Source: Paenibacillus rigui
Lineage (GTDB): Bacteria; Bacillota; Bacilli; Paenibacillales; NBRC-103111
Direction of reading: 5' to 3'
DNA length: 64,000 bases
Assembly (NCBI RefSeq): GCF_002234615.1
Contig: NZ_NMQW01000012.1
Coordinates: 186,001 to 250,000, forward strand
The translations under genes were made by a program, and so were the position numbers. Under the pieces are notes generated by a model. The model saw nothing but the letters and a program-made list of their open reading frames with translations, was not told where the DNA came from and searched no databases. Numbering within the stretch: position 1 is the first letter of the stretch; each line of letters begins with the position of its first letter. This document shows, in pieces, positions 17,485 through 27,118 of the stretch.

Positions 17485-18549
17485 TTAAACACCACTTCCT
17501 TGCTTCGTTTTGGCAATGGCTTCCGTCGAGTAGGCATGAACGAACGCTGTCAGCTCACGCAATTTATCGAGTGAGGCTTCCGGGAAAAGACCATGTCCCA
17601 GATTGAAGATGTAACCCGGCTGTTGAATCCCCTCATCGATAATAGCCTTTGCCTGCTCTTGAATAACCGACATAGGCGCGGTCAATACATAGGGGTCAAG
17701 ATTTCCCTGCACTGCAAAATTGTCGCCGACCCTTTGGCGCCCTTCAGAAATCGATACGCGCCAATCCAATCCGATCACATCCGCTTCAATCTGACGCAGG
17801 GTCGGAAGCAGCTCGCCTGAGCTGACACCCGGGAAATAAATTTTGGGCTGCTCCAGATGTTTCAGCTCCGTAAATATTCTGGTGATGGTTGGGAGCACAT
17901 ACGTCTGAAAATCTTTCGGAGAAAGAGAGCCCACCCAGCTGTCAAAAAGCTGAACCGCCTTGGCACCTGCCGCCATTTGCGCTTTTAAATAAGCAATCAC
18001 CATGTCACCGAGCTTATCCATCAGCTGGAACCAAATGGCGGGCTCGCTGTACATCATTTCTTTGGTACGGATATAGCTCTTGGACGGTTTGCCTTCAATC
18101 AAATAGCTCGCAATCGTAAAAGGCGCTCCCGCAAAAGTAATCAAGGGCACCTTCAGTTCCCCGGCCAAAATTTCAATTGTTTTCAAGATATGGGATAAGT
18201 CCTGCTCCACCTGAATTGGACGCAGCTTCTGCACATCCGCTGCCGTACGGACAGGATTATGAATCACAGGTCCGATGTTCTTTACGATATCAAAATCGAT
18301 CCCGATCGAAGCAACCGGATTCATAATATCCGAATATAAAATAGCCGCGTCGACACCCAGCTTTTTGACCGGCATTAAAGTAACTTCCGCGGCCAGCTCC
18401 GGCTGCTCGCATATTTCTAGCAGGCTGTATTTCTCTTTAATTTTGCGGTAATCCGGATCGTAACGTCCCGCCTGCCGCATGTACCATACGGGCAGTGTAT
18501 CGACCTCCTGCTTTTTACAGGCTTTAATAAAACGATCGTTGTAATTCAT
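17485..18549 (-). CDS. hemE: Uroporphyrinogen III decarboxylase
   Basis: This enzyme removes four carboxyl groups from uroporphyrinogen III to give coproporphyrinogen III. The 354-residue protein has the signature PVWYMRQAGRYDPDYR, the catalytic Asp region ILYSDIMNP, FAGAPFTIASY, and the C-terminal FNLGHGLFPEAS. ATG follows GAGGAAAATCGG. A σA-type promoter at 18591-18619 shows that hemE-hemH-hemL can be transcribed separately from hemA-hemB. Confidence 0.95.
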   Translation of the reverse strand: MNYNDRFIKACKKQEVDTLPVWYMRQAGRYDPDYRKIKEKYSLLEICEQPELAAEVTLMPVKKLGVDAAILYSDIMNPVASIGIDFDIVKNIGPVIHNPVRTAADVQKLRPIQVEQDLSHILKTIEILAGELKVPLITFAGAPFTIASYLIEGKPSKSYIRTKEMMYSEPAIWFQLMDKLGDMVIAYLKAQMAAGAKAVQLFDSWVGSLSPKDFQTYVLPTITRIFTELKHLEQPKIYFPGVSSGELLPTLRQIEADVIGLDWRVSISEGRQRVGDNFAVQGNLDPYVLTAPMSVIQEQAKAIIDEGIQQPGYIFNLGHGLFPEASLDKLRELTAFVHAYSTEAIAKTKQGSGV

Positions 18550-18590
18550 CCGATTTTCCTCATTTCCGTTTACTCCTATGATCTACTAAC

Positions 18591-18619
18591 ATTATGCCCT
18601 ATTTACCAGCATGTAACAA
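18591..18619 (-). promoter_or_regulatory. σA-type promoter of hemE
   Basis: On the minus strand TTGTTA (18619-18614), a 17-base spacer and CATAAT (18596-18591) lie 42 bases upstream of the hemE ATG. Confidence 0.6.
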
Positions 18620-18873
18620 CTCATTCACTCTTCAGATTCCGACAAAAGTATGACAAGAGGCTCCTTCTTCGCAGGCGCTCCACATACAAAAAGAACCTTT
18701 CCCTCCACAGATTTCGCTGCTTACAGGAAAAGCTCTTTACCGTCCGTCCAATGCTCGGGAAGCCAAATTCAAACCGTAGATTCCAGCAGGGTTGGGTCAG
18801 AGAGACCTCAAGAGATTCTCTCTGTAACCGCCTCTATTTCTACCGGTTGTCCGAGAACCTGCCGCTGCTGCCT
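18620..18873 (-). other. Intergenic region hemB-hemE with strong hairpin
   Basis: This 250-base stretch shows no convincing gene. A hairpin with CAGAGAG/CTCTCTG arms (18798-18804, 18818-18824), extended by GGTT/AACC, sits about 45 bases after the hemB stop but lacks a T-tract. It may be an attenuating or processing element between the two halves of the heme cluster. Two short open frames on the plus strand have no ribosome site and no recognisable content. Confidence 0.4.
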
Positions 18874-19872
18874 TTAACGGTTGTTTCTTAGCAGACGAGC
18901 GACGTCCTTGGCAAAATACGTAATAATCAAATCGGCTCCGGCCCGTTTGAAGCTGATCATCGTCTCCATAACGATGGCAGGTTCATCGATCCAGCCCTGC
19001 ATTGCGGCCGCCTTCACCATCGCATATTCGCCGCTCACATTATAAGCAACCAGCGGCAAATCGAATTGATCCTTCAACGTACGCAGCACGTCCAGGTATG
19101 CCAGCCCAGGCTTTACCATCAAGAAATCCGCACCCTCGATAACGTCGCCTTCCGCCTCGCGAAGCGCTTCACGAGCGTTCCCCGGGTCCATCTGGTATGT
19201 CTTGCGGTCTCCGAACTGCGGAGCGGAATTCGCCGCATCCCGGAACGGGCCGTAAAATGCCGAGGCATATTTTACGGAATACGACATGATCGGCACCTGG
19301 TCATAGCCTGCATCATCCAAGCCTTGGCGGATGGCAGCTACGAAGCCGTCCATCATATTGGAAGGCGCGATAATATCCGCCCCTGCCTCTGCTTGGGACA
19401 CTGCTGTTTTCACCAGTAGCTCAAGCGACGGATCGTTCAGCACATCCGCACGCTTTGTTTTTTCGTCCACATGCACGACACCGCAATGACCATGATCTGT
19501 AAACTGGCATAAGCAAGTATCGGCCACGACCAATAGTTCCGGATACAGCTCTTTTACGCGACGTGTTGCTTCCTGTACGATGCCGTTATGATCGTAAGCG
19601 GAGCTGCCGTGCTCATCCTTGTGATCAGGAATACCGAATAAAATAATCGCTTCGATGCCCAGTCCGACAACTTCCTTCAATTCTTCTTCCAGCAAATCCA
19701 AAGAAAAGCGATAAACACCCGGCATGGATTTGATTTCTTCTTTTACTTGAGTGCCCGAGACGACATAAATAGGATAAATAAGATCATGAACGGAAACGGA
19801 GGTCTCTCTGACCAAATTGCGCAGAGCTTTAGAGCCACGCAATCTCCGATTTCTTACGATAGGAAAACCCAT
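18874..19872 (-). CDS. hemB: Porphobilinogen synthase (ALA dehydratase)
   Basis: This enzyme condenses two 5-aminolevulinate molecules to porphobilinogen. The 332 residues include the zinc-binding cysteine set in [15 protein letters not shown], the Schiff-base lysine region [19 protein letters not shown], and the second lysine in [14 protein letters not shown]. The cysteines indicate a Zn2+-dependent enzyme rather than the Mg-only type. ATG follows AGGAGGGG closely. It sits 43 bases downstream of the cobA-hemD fusion. Confidence 0.96.
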   Translation of the reverse strand: MGFPIVRNRRLRGSKALRNLVRETSVSVHDLIYPIYVVSGTQVKEEIKSMPGVYRFSLDLLEEELKEVVGLGIEAIILFGIPDHKDEHGSSAYDHNGIVQEATRRVKELYPELLVVADTCLCQFTDHGHCGVVHVDEKTKRADVLNDPSLELLVKTAVSQAEAGADIIAPSNMMDGFVAAIRQGLDDAGYDQVPIMSYSVKYASAFYGPFRDAANSAPQFGDRKTYQMDPGNAREALREAEGDVIEGADFLMVKPGLAYLDVLRTLKDQFDLPLVAYNVSGEYAMVKAAAMQGWIDEPAIVMETMISFKRAGADLIITYFAKDVARLLRNNR

Positions 19873-19915
19873 GGGTACCCCTCCTAAAAATAATGATGTA
19901 TGCTGTGCTGTCCTA

Positions 19916-21442
19916 TTATCGATATAGGCTCTGAACGAGCGACTCGACCGTCGCTTCTTCCGCTACATAATCCACGTTCAAACCGGCCTCACGCGCCGTT
20001 TGAGCCGTCATCGGTCCGATACAGGCGATTTGTACGCCCTGCAGAAGGTCAAGCGGCTGCTCCGCCCCCAGCTCTTGCAGTGCCAGTATCAAATTCGTCA
20101 CCGTGGATGAGCTTGTGAACGTTATGATATGAATCGATTTTTGCTGAAGCAGCTCAATGACTTCCGCTCCTCCGGTTGTGTCCAGCACTGTCTCGTAAAC
20201 GTCAACCTCCGTGACCTGAAGCCCCAGACTTTGGAGCTTGGCCGGGATATATGCTTTGGCAATATCCGCTGTCGGAAGAAGAATGCGTTGTCCCGGTCGG
20301 AGTTCGGCTTCAATGGATGCCAGCAGCTCATCTCCCTGGAACTTGGATGGCAGCACATCCACCAGCAATCCCCGGCTTTCCAGCGCCGCAGCCGTTTTAG
20401 GTCCTACTGCTGCAATTCTCGCGTTGAACAGCTTCCGTATATCGACGCCTTGGTGACGAAGCTGGTCAAAGAAATGGTCTACCCCGTTGACGCTGGTAAA
20501 TAGAACCCAATCAAACTCAGCCAGCCGGCCTATTGCTTCAGATAGCTCCTGACGGGCTTGCGGCTTGCTCGGAGGCTGGGTGCGAATAACCGGAAACTCT
20601 ACCGCTTCGCCCCCCAAATCCTCGATCTGGCTTACCAGCTCGCTTGCTTGACTGCGCGCACGCGTGACGAGAATACGGCGACCGAACAGCGGCTTCTTCT
20701 CGAACCAAGCGAGCTTGTCCCGAAGCTTCACCACTTCTCCGACAATGATAACTGCAGGGGACTGGAAATTGGCCGCTTTTACTTTTTCCACGATATCGGT
20801 CAAAGTTCCCGTCAATGTCGCCTGCTCCATCCAGGTTCCCCAGCGAATCAACGCAACCGGCGTTGTTAATGCTTTCCCGCCGTCGATCAGCTTGCTGCAT
20901 ATAAATTCAAGGTTCGCAACGCCCATTAGAAAAATGAGCGTGCCCGAAGCCTGAGAAAGGTTTTCCCAATTTACGCTGCTGTAAGTCTTATTTTGATATT
21001 CGTGCCCTGTCACGATGGAGAAGGAAGAAGTAAAGTCACGGTGGGTTACCGGGATTCCTGCATAGGCAGGTACAGCAATAGCTGACGTGATGCCAGGAAC
21101 GATCTCAAAGGTGATGTCATTCTCCGCAAGCAGCTCTGCTTCCTCTCCGACACGGCCGAATACGCTTGGGTCACCGCCCTTCAAACGGGTTACAGTTTTC
21201 CCTTGCAAAGCCAGATCTACCAGCAGCTGATTAATTTCCCCTTGCTTCAGCATATGCTTGTCCGGTAGCTTTCCGACGAAAATTTTGTCTGCCCCCGGCT
21301 TCATATGCTTCAGCAATCTTGGACTTGCCAAGCGGTCATATACGACGACATCCGCACGCTGTATTGCCTCCAAACCCCGAACAGTAATGAGCTTCGGGTC
21401 CCCCGGACCTGCTCCTACAAGATAGACGACACCTTTCGTCAC
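19916..21442 (-). CDS. Fused uroporphyrinogen-III C-methyltransferase / uroporphyrinogen-III synthase
   Basis: The 508-residue fusion joins a SUMT/CobA domain (about 1-250) and a HemD domain (about 260-508). The first has [22 protein letters not shown] and [19 protein letters not shown] and makes precorrin-2 with SAM. The second ([34 protein letters not shown]) closes hydroxymethylbilane to uroporphyrinogen III. One polypeptide thus makes uro'gen III and can divert it to siroheme. GTG 21442 is favoured, nine bases after GAGGGG; the TTG at 21451 overlaps the hemC stop but is too close to that site. Confidence 0.93.
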   Translation of the reverse strand: MTKGVVYLVGAGPGDPKLITVRGLEAIQRADVVVYDRLASPRLLKHMKPGADKIFVGKLPDKHMLKQGEINQLLVDLALQGKTVTRLKGGDPSVFGRVGEEAELLAENDITFEIVPGITSAIAVPAYAGIPVTHRDFTSSFSIVTGHEYQNKTYSSVNWENLSQASGTLIFLMGVANLEFICSKLIDGGKALTTPVALIRWGTWMEQATLTGTLTDIVEKVKAANFQSPAVIIVGEVVKLRDKLAWFEKKPLFGRRILVTRARSQASELVSQIEDLGGEAVEFPVIRTQPPSKPQARQELSEAIGRLAEFDWVLFTSVNGVDHFFDQLRHQGVDIRKLFNARIAAVGPKTAAALESRGLLVDVLPSKFQGDELLASIEAELRPGQRILLPTADIAKAYIPAKLQSLGLQVTEVDVYETVLDTTGGAEVIELLQQKSIHIITFTSSSTVTNLILALQELGAEQPLDLLQGVQIACIGPMTAQTAREAGLNVDYVAEEATVESLVQSLYR

Positions 21443-21447
21443 TGGAC

Positions 21448-22386
21448 TCAACCCCTCACTACAGCCAAAATGTCAGCGGCACCACGGGCGATCAACGCCT
21501 CCGCCAGCTCTTTACCAAGCAATTCCGGATCGGTTCCGGTCATCGTTTCTTTCAACATTTGCTTTCCATCCGGTGATCCGACCATTCCGGTCATAGCAAT
21601 GACCGAATTTCCGTCTTCCTCCTGAAGAGTCGCATAAGCACCGATAGGCACCTGACAGCCGCCGTTCAGCTTGCCGAGGAAGCTTCGTTCCGCCGCCACT
21701 GCAATGGCAGTCTTCTCGTCATTGTAATGCTTGAGCAGGTCAAGCGTGAATTCATCATTCCCGCGGCACTGAATACATAGAGCTCCCTGCCCGACGGCAG
21801 GAAGGCTTTGCTCCGGTGATAAATAAGCGCTGATCCGATCCTGCCAGCCGATCCGGTGAAGTCCGGCGGCAGCAAGCAATATCGCATCGAAGCCTTCCGT
21901 ATCAAGCTTCTTCAGCCTCGAATCGATATTTCCCCGAATCGACTCGATATGCAAGTCGGGACGGAGATGCTGCAGCTGGGACGAACGGCGAAGGCTGCTC
22001 GTGCCGACTTTGGCGCCGTGTGGCAAATCCTCAAGACTTTTCGCTTCGCGGGTGATCAGACAGTCGCGGGGATCCTCACGGAACGGAACTGCACCGATTA
22101 CAAGGCCTTCCGGCAGCTCCCAGGGCATGTCCTTCATACTATGAACGGCCATATCGATTTCGCCATCCATTAGGGCCTGCTCAATTTCTTTAACGAACAG
22201 CCCCTTGCCACCAACTTTAGACAAAGTGACATCCAGGATACGATCTCCCTTGGTCACAATTTTTCTCAATTCGAACTCGCATTCGATTTCAAGTCTGCGG
22301 CACAGCTCGCGAAGCTGGTCGACGACTTGACCGGTCTGCGTTAACGCCAGCGCGCTTTGTCTGGTTCCTACCACGATTTTGCGCAT
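21448..22386 (-). CDS. hemC: Hydroxymethylbilane synthase (porphobilinogen deaminase)
   Basis: It polymerises four porphobilinogens into hydroxymethylbilane. The 312-residue protein shows [26 protein letters not shown], the conserved Arg-rich [11 protein letters not shown], and the dipyrromethane-cofactor cysteine in [16 protein letters not shown] lies seven bases after AAGGGG. Its stop falls just upstream of the cobA-hemD start, consistent with one operon. Confidence 0.96.
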   Translation of the reverse strand: MRKIVVGTRQSALALTQTGQVVDQLRELCRRLEIECEFELRKIVTKGDRILDVTLSKVGGKGLFVKEIEQALMDGEIDMAVHSMKDMPWELPEGLVIGAVPFREDPRDCLITREAKSLEDLPHGAKVGTSSLRRSSQLQHLRPDLHIESIRGNIDSRLKKLDTEGFDAILLAAAGLHRIGWQDRISAYLSPEQSLPAVGQGALCIQCRGNDEFTLDLLKHYNDEKTAIAVAAERSFLGKLNGGCQVPIGAYATLQEEDGNSVIAMTGMVGSPDGKQMLKETMTGTDPELLGKELAEALIARGAADILAVVRG

Positions 22387-22448
22387 GCGCTCAACCCCTT
22401 ATGTTTGGTTATGTATAGATCTCTACAGCTGCAAAGGCTGCCGATGAA

Positions 22449-23216
22449 TTATTCGTTTCTGTTCTCCAGCTGCCGGTTGATCCAATCTCCGATAGCATCC
22501 ATTTCCGTAACAGAAGGACGGGCTGACACCCGCTCCACCAGCATTCCTCTAGCCTCATCATCGAAGCTGCCCGAACGAATCCAGTCCAGCAGCCGCCAAC
22601 CCAGCATGTGGCGAAAGATATCCTGGCGTTCCTTCGTCTCGCCTACCTTCATCTGAACCTCGGCACGCAGCTCGTGCAGCAAATCCAGATAAAGCTCATA
22701 TTCCGTACCGAACACTTGCTCAAGCTCCTGACGAACCTTGCGGGCCACGGCCGGGCTTGCTCCGCTGGTGGAGACGGTCAGCAGCAGCTTGCCTCTGCGA
22801 ACCACCGCCGGAACGATAAAACCGCTTTGCTCGGCATGATCGGTGCTATTGACCAGCTTGCCCAAAGCCTGCGCTTCCAAACGTACCGCTTCATTCACTT
22901 GCGGCTGATCCGTTGCGGCAAAAATAAGCAGCGCTTCTTCCAGCTCGGGCATTCCTGCCCGATACGACTCATGCTTAAGCGTCAGCCTCCTGTCCAGGCC
23001 CCATTGCTGCAGCTGCGGGGAACAGACAGGACTAATGACGGTAATCCGCCCTCCGGCTTCCAGCAGCCCCTGCGCTTTGCGCTCGGCGACGGTGCCGCCT
23101 CCTACGATCACACAGGGCTTGCCCCAAAGATCGACAAGCAGCGGATAATAGCGTTGCTGGCTCCCGTCGATCGAATTCAAGGAATGTAATTCCGTAGGGT
23201 TTGTCGGGTTATCCAT
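22449..23216 (-). CDS. Precorrin-2 dehydrogenase / sirohydrochlorin ferrochelatase-type protein
   Basis: This 255-residue protein is the NAD-dependent dehydrogenase of siroheme synthesis (CysG N-terminal/Met8p/YlnF family). It has a Rossmann start YYPLLVDLWGKPCVIVGGGTVAE (motif GGGTVA), DRR...ESYRAG and the conserved Asn-Ser region (NEAVRLEA...LVNSTDH), and the C-terminal dimer/helical part. ATG 23216 follows GGGGGGAG; the frame open to 23240 adds a short leader. Located between hemX and hemC, it links siroheme to the heme operon; a separate sirB chelatase is not seen nearby. Confidence 0.88.
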   Translation of the reverse strand: MDNPTNPTELHSLNSIDGSQQRYYPLLVDLWGKPCVIVGGGTVAERKAQGLLEAGGRITVISPVCSPQLQQWGLDRRLTLKHESYRAGMPELEEALLIFAATDQPQVNEAVRLEAQALGKLVNSTDHAEQSGFIVPAVVRRGKLLLTVSTSGASPAVARKVRQELEQVFGTEYELYLDLLHELRAEVQMKVGETKERQDIFRHMLGWRLLDWIRSGSFDDEARGMLVERVSARPSVTEMDAIGDWINRQLENRNE

Positions 23217-23240
23217 CGTGCTCCCCCCTCCCCGCTCCAC

Positions 23241-24065
23241 TTAAGACCACTGATGGAACGTGGAATAAAAGTTCGCAAACACAAAGTTAAGTCCCATAAT
23301 GAAAAACGCCGCCAAATTCCAAAGCGCAAGCTTATACCCGGGCGTCTTCAGAACCAATCGCTGAACAAGGTAAAATATGTAGGCCAACAGAACGAACCAG
23401 GAATTAATAACCTTAGGGTCAAAAAATAACGACATATTGCCTTGCAGCGCAATCCAGACGACACCTAGCGACATACCCAGCAGCAGCAGGGGCGCCCCAA
23501 TCACAACAGCGACGAAGGAATAGTGATCCGTCTTGTCCAGGCTTGGAAGCCGCTGCATGAGCTTGGAAAACTTTTTCTCCTTCAGCTGTCTGTGCAATAT
23601 AAGATACATGCCCGAGAATACGGCGGCAACGACAAAAGCGCAGTAGCTTGCAATGGATAAGCTGATATGGATAAACAGCACCTCATCATCAATATTCCAT
23701 GAAGCCAGCATAGGCGAAACCTTAGGATTGCTAAAAAAGTTCAGGGCCAGCATACTGAAACCGAGTACATTCACAACAAACACGAACAGCTCGATACGAA
23801 AAAAACGGTTCACTACAAGCGAAACCGTTACGAGCAGCCATGAGAGCATGAACAGCGTCTCGAACATCGAAAAAGCCGTCGCCCGATCATGCGAGGCCAG
23901 GTTAAAAACCAAATAGACCGTTTGCATAACCCATACAAAAGAAAGCAACCCTGTCCCCATCCGTTTCGCACTTCGGTTCGGACCGACAAAGTCCGAGAAG
24001 TAAAACAAGAGGCTCAGGGCATAAATATAAATAATGGCATCATACAACCAGCTTTTCGTCACCAT
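23241..24065 (-). CDS. hemX: HemX-like integral membrane protein (cytochrome c assembly family)
   Basis: This 274-residue protein has about eight transmembrane segments and belongs to the CcsA/HemX family. In Bacillus HemX lowers the amount of HemA protein. Helices are visible from residue 6 (YDAIIYIYALSLLFYF) to the C-terminus, with the family segment HISLSIASYCAFVVAAVFSGMYL around the middle. ATG 24065 follows GGGAG by about seven bases and comes directly after the hemA stop. A longer frame to 24146 would overlap hemA and lacks a site. Confidence 0.85.
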   Translation of the reverse strand: MVTKSWLYDAIIYIYALSLLFYFSDFVGPNRSAKRMGTGLLSFVWVMQTVYLVFNLASHDRATAFSMFETLFMLSWLLVTVSLVVNRFFRIELFVFVVNVLGFSMLALNFFSNPKVSPMLASWNIDDEVLFIHISLSIASYCAFVVAAVFSGMYLILHRQLKEKKFSKLMQRLPSLDKTDHYSFVAVVIGAPLLLLGMSLGVVWIALQGNMSLFFDPKVINSWFVLLAYIFYLVQRLVLKTPGYKLALWNLAAFFIMGLNFVFANFYSTFHQWS

Positions 24066-24079
24066 GGCAACTCTCCCAA

Positions 24080-25477
24080 CTACATTTTGGCCAAGGCTTC
24101 CGCAGAGGGAACCGCGGCATTCGAAAGAAGCTCTTCTTCTTTCCAACGATCGCGAGCGGTGTCTGCTTCATGCTGCCGGGCAGCTTGTTCCTTACGTTCC
24201 TGCTCAGCTAACTGATCTTCCAACGCAAAAATTTTCGTGAAGTACTCCAGCGCTTCGTCTCCATGGCGTTCTGCAGCCATTTCTTTAATCCGAACAACCG
24301 GATCACGCAGCATTTGATTGACGATGCTCTTCGTTAACTTACGAATGACCTTCAGCTCACGCTCATCCAGATCTGGCAGCTTCTTCATCAGGCTATCCAT
24401 CGTTTCCTCATGAACCGTGTTGGCCTTGGCCTGCAGCGCCTGAATAAGCGGGCTTACGCCAAGCGTCTTCGTCCACTGGGCGAACACGTCCATCTCAGCC
24501 TCAATCATCTCTTCAATGACAACAGCGGCTTTGCGGCGTTCCTGCAAATGATTATTGACAATCGACTGCAGATTATCAATATCGTACAAGAATACATTCG
24601 GCAGCTCGCCGATAGCCGGATCCAGGTCGCGCGGAACCGCGATATCAATCATAAACAAAGGACGGGATCTTCTCTTCTGAAGCACGTGGGCTACTTGCTC
24701 CCGGTTCAAGACGAGATCAGCCGCGCCTGTTGAGCTAATAACGATATCCGCCTCAGCCAGATGATCGAGCAGCTTGTCCATAGAGCTGGCTACACCTTGA
24801 AACTTGCCTGCAAGCTCCTGGGCGCGGCTTAAGGTGCGGTTGACCACGATGACCTTGTCGGCACCGTTGGCGTACAAGTGTTTTACTGTGAGCTCGCTCA
24901 TTTTGCCGGCCCCGACAATCAGGACCTTCTTGTGATCATAGCTTCCAAAAATGCGTTTGCCCAGCTCGACGGCTGCATAGCTGACAGATACCGGATTCTC
25001 GCCGATACCGGTTTCCGTATGGGCACGTTTGGCCAAGGTGATGGCCTGCTTGAACAATGTATTAAAGATCACACCGGTCGTTTTCGTTTGCTGTGATAAC
25101 AGAAACGCATCACGAACCTGACCCAGTATTTGCGTTTCTCCTATAACCATGGAATCCAGCCCGCTAGCTACTTGGAACAAATGATGTATGGCCTTCTCGT
25201 TTTCATAAATGTACAAATGTTTAGAAAACTGCTCACGGGGCACGCCAAACCATTTCTCAATAAACCCGCGCAAGTAATGTCCGCATAAATGCTCCCGGTC
25301 AACAACGACATACAATTCCGTACGGTTACAGGTGCCCACAATGACACATTCCATTATACCGTTCATCTGCTTGAGCTCTTGATGCGCCAGCGGAAGGTCT
25401 CCCTCGGTAAATGTGAATTTTTCGCGGATGGATACCGGAGCTGTTCTATAGTTTAAGCCCGCTACAACGATATGCAT
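24080..25477 (-). CDS. hemA: Glutamyl-tRNA reductase
   Basis: First enzyme of the C5 tetrapyrrole route; it reduces glutamyl-tRNA to glutamate-1-semialdehyde. The 465 residues include LNYRTAPVSIREKFTF, the catalytic cysteine in VGTCNRTELY, HLFQVASGLDSMVIGE, and the NADPH fold VLIVGAGKMSEL. The C-terminal dimerisation helices end in a charged Gln/Glu-rich tail. ATG 25477 is preferred; a GTG three codons upstream overlaps the ribosome site. An extended -10 promoter lies 37 bases upstream. Confidence 0.95.
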   Translation of the reverse strand: MHIVVAGLNYRTAPVSIREKFTFTEGDLPLAHQELKQMNGIMECVIVGTCNRTELYVVVDREHLCGHYLRGFIEKWFGVPREQFSKHLYIYENEKAIHHLFQVASGLDSMVIGETQILGQVRDAFLLSQQTKTTGVIFNTLFKQAITLAKRAHTETGIGENPVSVSYAAVELGKRIFGSYDHKKVLIVGAGKMSELTVKHLYANGADKVIVVNRTLSRAQELAGKFQGVASSMDKLLDHLAEADIVISSTGAADLVLNREQVAHVLQKRRSRPLFMIDIAVPRDLDPAIGELPNVFLYDIDNLQSIVNNHLQERRKAAVVIEEMIEAEMDVFAQWTKTLGVSPLIQALQAKANTVHEETMDSLMKKLPDLDERELKVIRKLTKSIVNQMLRDPVVRIKEMAAERHGDEALEYFTKIFALEDQLAEQERKEQAARQHEADTARDRWKEEELLSNAAVPSAEALAKM

Positions 25478-25513
25478 GTGTGTCACCTGCCTCCCTCTCT
25501 AAATCTTCAACCC

Positions 25514-25519
25514 ATTATA
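25514..25519 (-). promoter_or_regulatory. Extended -10 promoter of the hemA operon
   Basis: The minus-strand sequence TATGCTATAAT has a TGn extension and a perfect TATAAT. No good -35 is present at 17 bases. It lies close to hemA, leaving a short leader. Confidence 0.6.
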
Positions 25520-25673
25520 GCATAGTTTTCTGAAAATCTCCGACAATTTTTTTGTATAAAGTGTGAAAAACCGCGTTTATCGCCCTGCCCATTTTTCTTA
25601 TTTTCAGCTATTTTCACCCAGTTTATACGAGCCTCGCCGTTCGTTTTATCGTTCGTTTAAAGTAAAGGCTATG

Positions 25674-26198
25674 CTATTGCAGCAGCTTTTTACGCAGAAG
25701 CTCTTGCATGGCTTTATCCGCCTTGATTAATCGTTCGTTTTGAGAAGCTACGATTTCATTGTGCGAGCTTAGCAGCTTGCTATATGCATCATACATTTCG
25801 GCAAACAGCTTGCGCGCCTCGAGCATGGCTTGCGATTCCTCAGAGCGCATGGGCCGATTGCCCCCGATCTGCAGCCGGATCACATACTGCATTAAATGCG
25901 ATAGCCCGCTGAGGGGTGTCAATTGATCTTCACCATAGGCGAGCACCAAGTGCTCGTGTGTGAAATTTGCCGTGTAGAGCGCTTGTCGAAGGTCATTCAA
26001 AGCACCCGTATCCTTCTTGTCTGCATCCTGCATGAAGCTGCCCAGCAGCTCCATCTGAAATAGCGAAACCTGGTACAGCAGCTTCCCCGCATCTTCCTTC
26101 TCGGCATGGCCCGCAGCCATCTCATAGATTTGATATACAGGCCAAATGACGAGGAATACAAGAATCCCATACAACAAAAGCCTCCGCTTCATTCTCAC
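25674..26198 (-). CDS. Hypothetical membrane-anchored protein
   Basis: I do not recognise this 174-residue protein. It begins with RMKRR and a single hydrophobic helix (LLLYGILVFLVIWPVYQIY), followed by an all-helical outside domain with a heptad-like C-terminus (EIVASQNERLIKADKAMQEL). The GTG at 26198 is ten bases from GGGGAGG; an ATG two codons later is an alternative. The frame is open upstream to 26354 but runs into the speD terminator. It lies between speD and hemA in the same direction. Spore or envelope roles are possible but not shown. Confidence 0.65.
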   Translation of the reverse strand: MRMKRRLLLYGILVFLVIWPVYQIYEMAAGHAEKEDAGKLLYQVSLFQMELLGSFMQDADKKDTGALNDLRQALYTANFTHEHLVLAYGEDQLTPLSGLSHLMQYVIRLQIGGNRPMRSEESQAMLEARKLFAEMYDAYSKLLSSHNEIVASQNERLIKADKAMQELLRKKLLQ

Positions 26199-26321
26199 AG
26201 CGATACAACCTCCCCCCATTCGCATGAGCCAGGCTTCACCGACTCGTAAACCGGATCCTGCCTGCCCAGTGCACAAGCCACAAGCTTGCCTTACTCCTTC
26301 ATTGTATGGGGAAAGAACATA

Positions 26322-26349
26322 ACAAATAACCACGGATCGCTCCGTGGTT
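26322..26349 (-). terminator. Rho-independent terminator after speD
   Basis: Perfect nine-base arms AACCACGGA/TCCGTGGTT with a four-base loop are followed by ATTTGTTAT on the minus strand, 28 bases past the speD stop. Confidence 0.75.
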
Positions 26350-26376
26350 ACCATTTCTCGAACAACTCGAGGACTA

Positions 26377-26778
26377 TTATTTTGTTAATTGTACTTGCTT
26401 CATAACCGGTGTTTCGACTGTCATTTCACCCATACCGCGAACCAGTTTCTTCGCATGCGTCGTCTCTGGCTTCAGTACGGAGATCATATAATCAATCGCC
26501 AATTGAGGATCTACCGTTTCGCCACAGGTATAACAATCCAATGCGGCAAAACCCTTCTCAGGATAAGTATGAATGGAGAGATGACTTTCCGACAATAATA
26601 CTAGCACTGTTGCACCTTGTGGTTCAAACTGTTTGGATTGAACGGACATTACACTTGCTCCGCATGCCTCAGCAGCCTCTACCATTTGCGCTTGTAACCA
26701 TTCTGCATTGTTGAGAAGATCAAAGTCCACTCCCCAAGTATCTACAGCAACGTGTCTTCCGAAAGTTGAATATTCCAT
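26377..26778 (-). CDS. speD: S-adenosylmethionine decarboxylase proenzyme
   Basis: This 133-residue proenzyme makes decarboxylated SAM for spermidine synthesis. It cleaves itself in the motif SESHLSIHTYPE, where the Ser after the second His-Leu becomes the pyruvoyl group. The conserved CYTCGE catalytic cysteine region follows. Start ATG lies behind AAGGGGGACC. The short prokaryotic (class 1B) length is normal. No spermidine synthase gene is adjacent. Confidence 0.95.
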   Translation of the reverse strand: MEYSTFGRHVAVDTWGVDFDLLNNAEWLQAQMVEAAEACGASVMSVQSKQFEPQGATVLVLLSESHLSIHTYPEKGFAALDCYTCGETVDPQLAIDYMISVLKPETTHAKKLVRGMGEMTVETPVMKQVQLTK

Positions 26779-26839
26779 CTTTCGGTCCCCCTTCCTAGGA
26801 ATAAAATGTTTGAAAATTTCATCCGCTAGGACCTACGTC

Positions 26840-26891
26840 ATTCACTTCCCGAGGGAATAATCTCTCGCAACATTCAATGTCCTGAGTGAAT
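26840..26891 (-). promoter_or_regulatory. Structured 5' leader of speD
   Basis: The minus-strand leader between the promoter and speD contains ATTCACT (26891-26885) and AGTGAAT (26846-26840), which can close a 38-base region that itself holds GAG...CTC pairings. It lies 62 bases before the start codon. A regulatory role is inferred only from position. Confidence 0.35.
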
Positions 26892-26922
26892 CCTGGTTCC
26901 TATTTTGTTTTCAACGAAAATA

Positions 26923-26951
26923 AAAATAACATCAATTGGGTAGAAATGCAA
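26923..26951 (-). promoter_or_regulatory. σA-type promoter of speD
   Basis: TTGCAT (26951-26946), 17-base spacer and TATTTT (26928-26923) on the minus strand, about 145 bases before speD, giving a long leader. Confidence 0.45.
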
Positions 26952-27054
26952 CACTTTTTTTTACCAAATGCCTAAAAGTTGGATTCTTATCACACATTGA
27001 CTAACATATGTCATATACTTGTCCCTTGTGTCGGTTTACCCAGTCCATTCCACA

Positions 27055-27095
27055 CAAAAAACTCCCCCGGCTTCTTGGCGAAGTCCGGGAGAGTC
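27055..27095 (-). terminator. Rho-independent terminator after the 195-residue hypothetical gene
   Basis: Arms ACTCTCCCGGACTTC and GAAGCCGGGGGAGT (minus strand) are followed by TTTTTTG. Confidence 0.8.
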
Positions 27096-27118
27096 TTATC
27101 ATCCTTGCGGAGTTTATA

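Noticed and set aside
18650-18877. 75-codon plus-strand frame in the hemB-hemE gap
   Set aside because: No ribosome site, antisense to the heme operon, and residue content is not protein-like.
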